Below, piece after piece: positions 6,563 through 9,225 of a DNA stretch of 9,225 bases. The notes below the pieces were generated by a model. The model was given only the letters and a program-made list of their open reading frames with translations, was not told where the DNA came from and did not search any database. A program made the position numbers and the translations under genes. Positions within the stretch are counted from its first letter, which is position 1; every line of letters starts with the position of its first letter. Source of the stretch: Victivallales bacterium (GTDB taxonomy: Bacteria; Verrucomicrobiota; Lentisphaeria; Oligosphaerales; Lenti-02); contig JABGQJ010000276.1 in NCBI GenBank assembly GCA_018648945.1, forward strand, positions 1-9,225, given 5' to 3'.

Positions 6563-7366
6563 ATGCGTACGCTCCCCCCTTTCCATCTCCTTGCCCGGTT
6601 GTGGGTTCTGCTTCTCCTCCTGGCCTGCCGCGCGCCTGCGGACCCGCCTGCGGTGAGGCGGGGCCTGGAAACGCTGGAGGATCTGGTCGGGCAGTTGATC
6701 CAGGTGCAGAAGGCGGCCCATGCCGCCAAGACCGAATGGCAAGACCAGGAAGCCCAGCTGAAGCGCGAGGATGAGCTCCTGCGCCGGCGGATCTCCCAAG
6801 CCAACGAGAAACTCAAAGCCATCACCGCAGAGGCCGCAGAGGCCCACGCCAAGCGGACCCAAGCCACCGGCGCAGCCCAAGCGACCGAGGCCGCCCTGGC
6901 CCGCCATTTCGCCCCAATTGTCGCTGCCGAACAACGCCTCTCCGTGCTCCGCAGACGCCTTCCCCCTTTGCTGGCGGAAGCGCTCGCCAAGGAATTCGAC
7001 AAACTCCCTGCCGAAGCCACCCCGATGACCCAGGACAACGTTGCCGACCGCCTGCGGCTGGTCCTCTCGCTAACGACCGAGATCGAGCAGTACGATGCGG
7101 CGATCCATGCGGGGGCCGTGGTCCTCTCGCCGCCGGACAAGGCACCGCGGGAGATGGCGGTGCTTCAGCTTGGCCTGGGGATCGCCTTCGCCGTTGCCAC
7201 CGACCGCTCGTGCGCCGCCGTGGGTGAAGCCGGCGAAGATCACTGGCAATGGCGTTGGCAGGACGAACTGGCAGAACCGATCGCCATCGCCCTGGAGGTG
7301 TTCCGCAAGAAGCGCCCGGCACAGTTCGTGAACCTGCCCCTGCAGCTCGGGAGGACGGCACCATGA
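6563..7366 (+). CDS. DUF3450 family periplasmic coiled-coil protein (267 aa)
   Basis: This is a DUF3450-type protein, a family encoded beside TtpC, ExbB, ExbD and TonB genes in Vibrio-like TonB2 systems; its exact role is unclear. A hydrophobic N-terminal segment (about 8-21) directs export. Cleavage could follow CRAPA, or C22 in LLLLAC could be lipidated, though the lipobox is imperfect. Residues 30-135 form a long charged, Ala/Glu/Lys-rich coiled coil. The C-terminal half carries family-like features: AVLQLGLGIAFAVA (about 200-213), a W-x-W segment (HWQWRWQDEL) and a closing LPLQLG. A weak purine tract (GAGAAG, 6553-6558) precedes the ATG. It starts 19 bp after the fumarase-like gene and ends in an ATGA overlap with the TtpC-like gene, consistent with a shared complex. 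It is unlikely to be cytoplasmic or an SMC-type protein despite the coiled coil. Confidence 0.82.
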   Translation: MRTLPPFHLLARLWVLLLLLACRAPADPPAVRRGLETLEDLVGQLIQVQKAAHAAKTEWQDQEAQLKREDELLRRRISQANEKLKAITAEAAEAHAKRTQATGAAQATEAALARHFAPIVAAEQRLSVLRRRLPPLLAEALAKEFDKLPAEATPMTQDNVADRLRLVLSLTTEIEQYDAAIHAGAVVLSPPDKAPREMAVLQLGLGIAFAVATDRSCAAVGEAGEDHWQWRWQDELAEPIAIALEVFRKKRPAQFVNLPLQLGRTAP

Positions 7367-8772
7367 CCTCCCGTATCCTCCTATTCGCCGCTTCTCTTGC
7401 CATTGGCACCAGTTGGGCAGCCGGCCCCGAGGAACCGCTGGCCAAGGTGAACCAGGCCCTGACTCAGACTCGCCAGGATCTCACGGTTGCCCGGAGGGAT
7501 CTGGAGAACGTCCATGCCAGCCTGCGCGGGAGCAAGCAGCAGGCGCTGGACCGCCTGGGCAAGGGCGAGACCGAGCTGGCCACCATCGAGAGCAAACAGC
7601 GAGAAGCGGCCAGTGGCAGGCAGAAGGACGAGGAGTCCCTCGCCGGACTCCAGGTAAGAACCCAGAACGCCAAGCAACTCGCTGATTTCCTCGCGGGTAT
7701 TGCCCGCGAGTACCGCATGGCCTTCGAGACTCGCATCGAGGCGGCGGAAGCCGCCCGCCTAACCCCCGAGCTGGAACGCATTGACGCCCTGCTCGAAGCC
7801 AAGGGGAAGACTCCCGAGACCCTCGCCGCACTGCTGGACCTCAGCCTGGGGCGGGCGGAGCAGGCCCTCGGGGGCAGTCGCTTCCCCGGGCAGGCTCTGG
7901 CAGTCGATGGCACTCAGCACACCGGCCAGTTCGTCCGCTTCGGGCCGCTTGCCTACTTCGCGGCACCCGTGCCCGGCCCTGCCGGCCCCGTGACGCAGCG
8001 CGTCGGCAGTCGGCAACCCACCGTGTACGGGCGCCTCGATCCCGAGCGGCAAGAGGCGATGCGCGCCCTGGTGGACACCGGCAACGCAACGGTTCCCGTG
8101 GATGTGAGCCTTGGCTTGGCCCTTCAGGTAGAGGAAGCCAAGGAGACCCTGACCGAACATCTCCGCAAGGGAGGACTGACCATGGTCCCCCTGCTTGGTC
8201 TCGGCGGCATCTGCCTGGTCCTGGCCATCTTCAAGTTCCTGGCCCTGCTCTTTGTCAGCGGCCGACATGGTGGCCGGGGGGTAGCCCCCGTGCTTGCCGC
8301 CATCCGGGAAGGCGACGAGGAGAAAGCGCTCGCTTTGGCGGGAAAGCTCCGCACTCCCCTCCGTTCGGTCATCGTCCAAGGCATCCATCACCGGGATGTG
8401 GAGAAGGCGCACCTCGAGGAGATTCTCTACGAACAGATGCTCGCCCAAATGCCCCGCATGGAACGCTTCCTCACGCCTCTGGCGGTCTGCGCGAGTGTTG
8501 CCCCACTGCTTGGCCTCCTCGGTACGGTCACGGGCATGATCCACACGTTCCGGCTGATTACCGTGTTCGGCACGGGGGACGCGAGCCTGCTGTCGGCGGG
8601 CATCTCCGAAGCGCTGATCACCACGGAGGTGGGCTTGGTCATCGCCATCCCCGCCTTGCTCTGCCACGCCTATCTCTCCCGCCGCGTGCGTGGCGTCCTG
8701 GCCGCAACCCAGGAAGCGACCGTCAGCTTCGTCAATGGCCTCACTCTGCGTTCGGAGCCCGACGACTCGTGA
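7363..8772 (+). CDS. ttpC: TtpC-like MotA/TolQ/ExbB proton channel protein with periplasmic N-domain (469 aa)
   Basis: This is a large ExbB/TolQ family member resembling TtpC, the accessory component of Vibrio TonB2 systems that helps pass the proton motive force to TonB. The ATG at 7363 overlaps the DUF3450 stop and is followed directly by a signal peptide (1-20, cleavage near SWAA|G). An earlier in-frame ATG at 7249 would bury this signal inside the preceding gene and is rejected. Residues 25-130 are a coiled coil, and 150-265 form a periplasmic region. Membrane segments lie at about 274-297, 372-398 and 413-436, with a cytoplasmic loop between the first two. Channel signatures are APLLGLLGTVTGMIHTF (380-396) and EALITTEVGLVIAIP (416-430); T388 and T421 align with the pore threonines T148 and T181 of E. 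coli ExbB. The stop overlaps the GTG start of the next ExbB-like gene. Confidence 0.88.
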   Translation: MTSRILLFAASLAIGTSWAAGPEEPLAKVNQALTQTRQDLTVARRDLENVHASLRGSKQQALDRLGKGETELATIESKQREAASGRQKDEESLAGLQVRTQNAKQLADFLAGIAREYRMAFETRIEAAEAARLTPELERIDALLEAKGKTPETLAALLDLSLGRAEQALGGSRFPGQALAVDGTQHTGQFVRFGPLAYFAAPVPGPAGPVTQRVGSRQPTVYGRLDPERQEAMRALVDTGNATVPVDVSLGLALQVEEAKETLTEHLRKGGLTMVPLLGLGGICLVLAIFKFLALLFVSGRHGGRGVAPVLAAIREGDEEKALALAGKLRTPLRSVIVQGIHHRDVEKAHLEEILYEQMLAQMPRMERFLTPLAVCASVAPLLGLLGTVTGMIHTFRLITVFGTGDASLLSAGISEALITTEVGLVIAIPALLCHAYLSRRVRGVLAATQEATVSFVNGLTLRSEPDDS

Positions 8773-9225
8773 ACCCGCTGGCCCACATGCCCGACGTCAC
8801 CAGCCACCTGATGGCGGGAAGCTGGCTAATGGTCCCCCTGGTCGTCGTCACCATCGGGATCTGGTACGCCTACCTGAGCAATGTCAGCCAACTGCGCGAA
8901 TCCCTGCGCGGCACCGATTTCGAGGCCCTGAGGATCGAGTCTCGGCTGACTGCCGGGAGCTTGCCGGAACTGGCTAGCGAGCTGACCCCCTTGCGCGGTG
9001 CCATTCCCCGCATCACCCGGCACGTTCTCCGCCGCGTTGACGCCGGTTTCGCCTTCCGGGAGGCCTATGCGCAATGCCGGGCAGCGGAGACGGACCGCTT
9101 CGGCTACGGCCTCATCGTCCTGGGGGCCCTGGTAATGGTCGCGCCGCTCCTTGGCCTGCTCGGCACCGTGCTCGGCATGATCCAAACCTTCGACGCGGTG
9201 GCCACCAATTCCAGCGAAACCGCAG
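8769..9225 (+). CDS. exbB: ExbB-like proton channel protein (3' end cut by window edge)
   Basis: This is a second, compact MotA/TolQ/ExbB protein of at least 152 residues, continuing past the window. It begins with GTG in a GTGA overlap with the TtpC-like stop, so translation is probably coupled. There is no extended periplasmic domain. A first membrane segment at about 18-36 (MVPLVVVTIGIWYAYL) follows a short N-terminus. A cytoplasmic loop at 37-111 contains LTPLRGAIPRITRHVLRRV. The second membrane segment at about 112-138 leads into the family signature APLLGLLGTVLGMIQTF (125-141), nearly identical to that of the upstream protein; T133 is the expected pore threonine. The third membrane segment lies beyond 9225. 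In TonB2-type loci this protein works with TtpC, ExbD and TonB in the inner membrane, and ExbD and TonB genes would be expected next. An internal ATG at 8787 is a less likely start. Confidence 0.88.
   Translation, partial: MNPLAHMPDVTSHLMAGSWLMVPLVVVTIGIWYAYLSNVSQLRESLRGTDFEALRIESRLTAGSLPELASELTPLRGAIPRITRHVLRRVDAGFAFREAYAQCRAAETDRFGYGLIVLGALVMVAPLLGLLGTVLGMIQTFDAVATNSSETA

Noticed and set aside
7249..7362. In-frame upstream ATG for the TtpC-like gene
   Set aside because: It lies inside the DUF3450 gene, would add 38 Arg/Pro/Gly-rich residues, and would hide the clear signal peptide that begins at 7363.
7690..7710. Perfect 8-bp hairpin (CTCGCGGG, 5-nt loop, CCCGCGAG)
   Set aside because: It lies inside the TtpC coding region without a following T-tract and encodes ordinary coiled-coil residues. 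It is probably chance in GC-rich DNA.
8275..8290. 6-bp GC hairpin (CGGGGG, 4-nt loop, CCCCCG)
   Set aside because: It is within the TtpC coding sequence, short, and has no T-tract, so it is not a terminator.
7759..8667. 302-codon open frame on the minus strand opposite the TtpC-like gene
   Set aside because: It is an antisense shadow, His/Gln/Asp-rich without motifs, opposite a well-supported membrane protein.
8690..8977. 95-codon plus-strand frame across the TtpC/ExbB junction
   Set aside because: It is out of frame with both families; the ExbB-like frame from 8769 explains this region.

Overview
This is a GC-rich, densely coding stretch of a Gram-negative-type bacterial chromosome. Signs of an outer membrane are a Sec-exported HtrA-type protease and a TonB/ExbB-type energy-coupling cluster. 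The mix of short neutral-ceramidase-like proteins, a DUF2851 protein, a stand-alone class I fumarase beta subunit and a DUF3450-TtpC-ExbB cluster suggests the PVC superphylum (Lentisphaerota, Kiritimatiellota, Verrucomicrobiota or Planctomycetota) or a related uncultured lineage. That placement is an inference; no rRNA or other marker is present.

Layout. Positions 1-2651 (+) hold two tandem, diverged paralogues of the neutral/alkaline ceramidase N-terminal family, the first cut by the window's left edge. Both keep the zinc-ligand motifs but seem to have lost the catalytic serine. Positions 2660-4135 (-) hold a convergent DUF2851 gene that ends 8 bp from the second paralogue. Across a 48-bp divergent gap (4136-4183), a tightly packed + strand run extends to the right edge: an HtrA-like two-PDZ serine protease (4184-5572), an FtsB/DivIC-like division protein (5591-5947), a class I fumarase/tartrate dehydratase beta-type subunit (5944-6543), a DUF3450 periplasmic coiled-coil protein (6563-7366), a TtpC-like MotA/TolQ/ExbB protein (7363-8772) and a second, shorter ExbB-like protein (8769 to beyond 9225). 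All gaps in this run are under 20 bp, and three junctions are 4-bp ATGA/GTGA overlaps, so it is probably one operon with translational coupling.

How the genes may work together. DUF3450, TtpC and ExbB match the order of the Vibrio TonB2-type system, in which TtpC and ExbB energise TonB; ExbD, TonB and perhaps a TPR protein would be expected just past 9225. The upstream half of the operon joins envelope quality control, division and a metabolic enzyme subunit. No functional link between those genes is evident from sequence beyond their co-transcription.

I found no tRNA, rRNA, CRISPR array, insertion sequence, attachment site or convincing terminator. No stretch over 50 bp lacks a gene. The most notable points are the serine-lacking ceramidase-like pair, the nuclease-like motif arrangement in DUF2851, and the fumarase beta subunit without its alpha partner, translationally coupled to a division gene.
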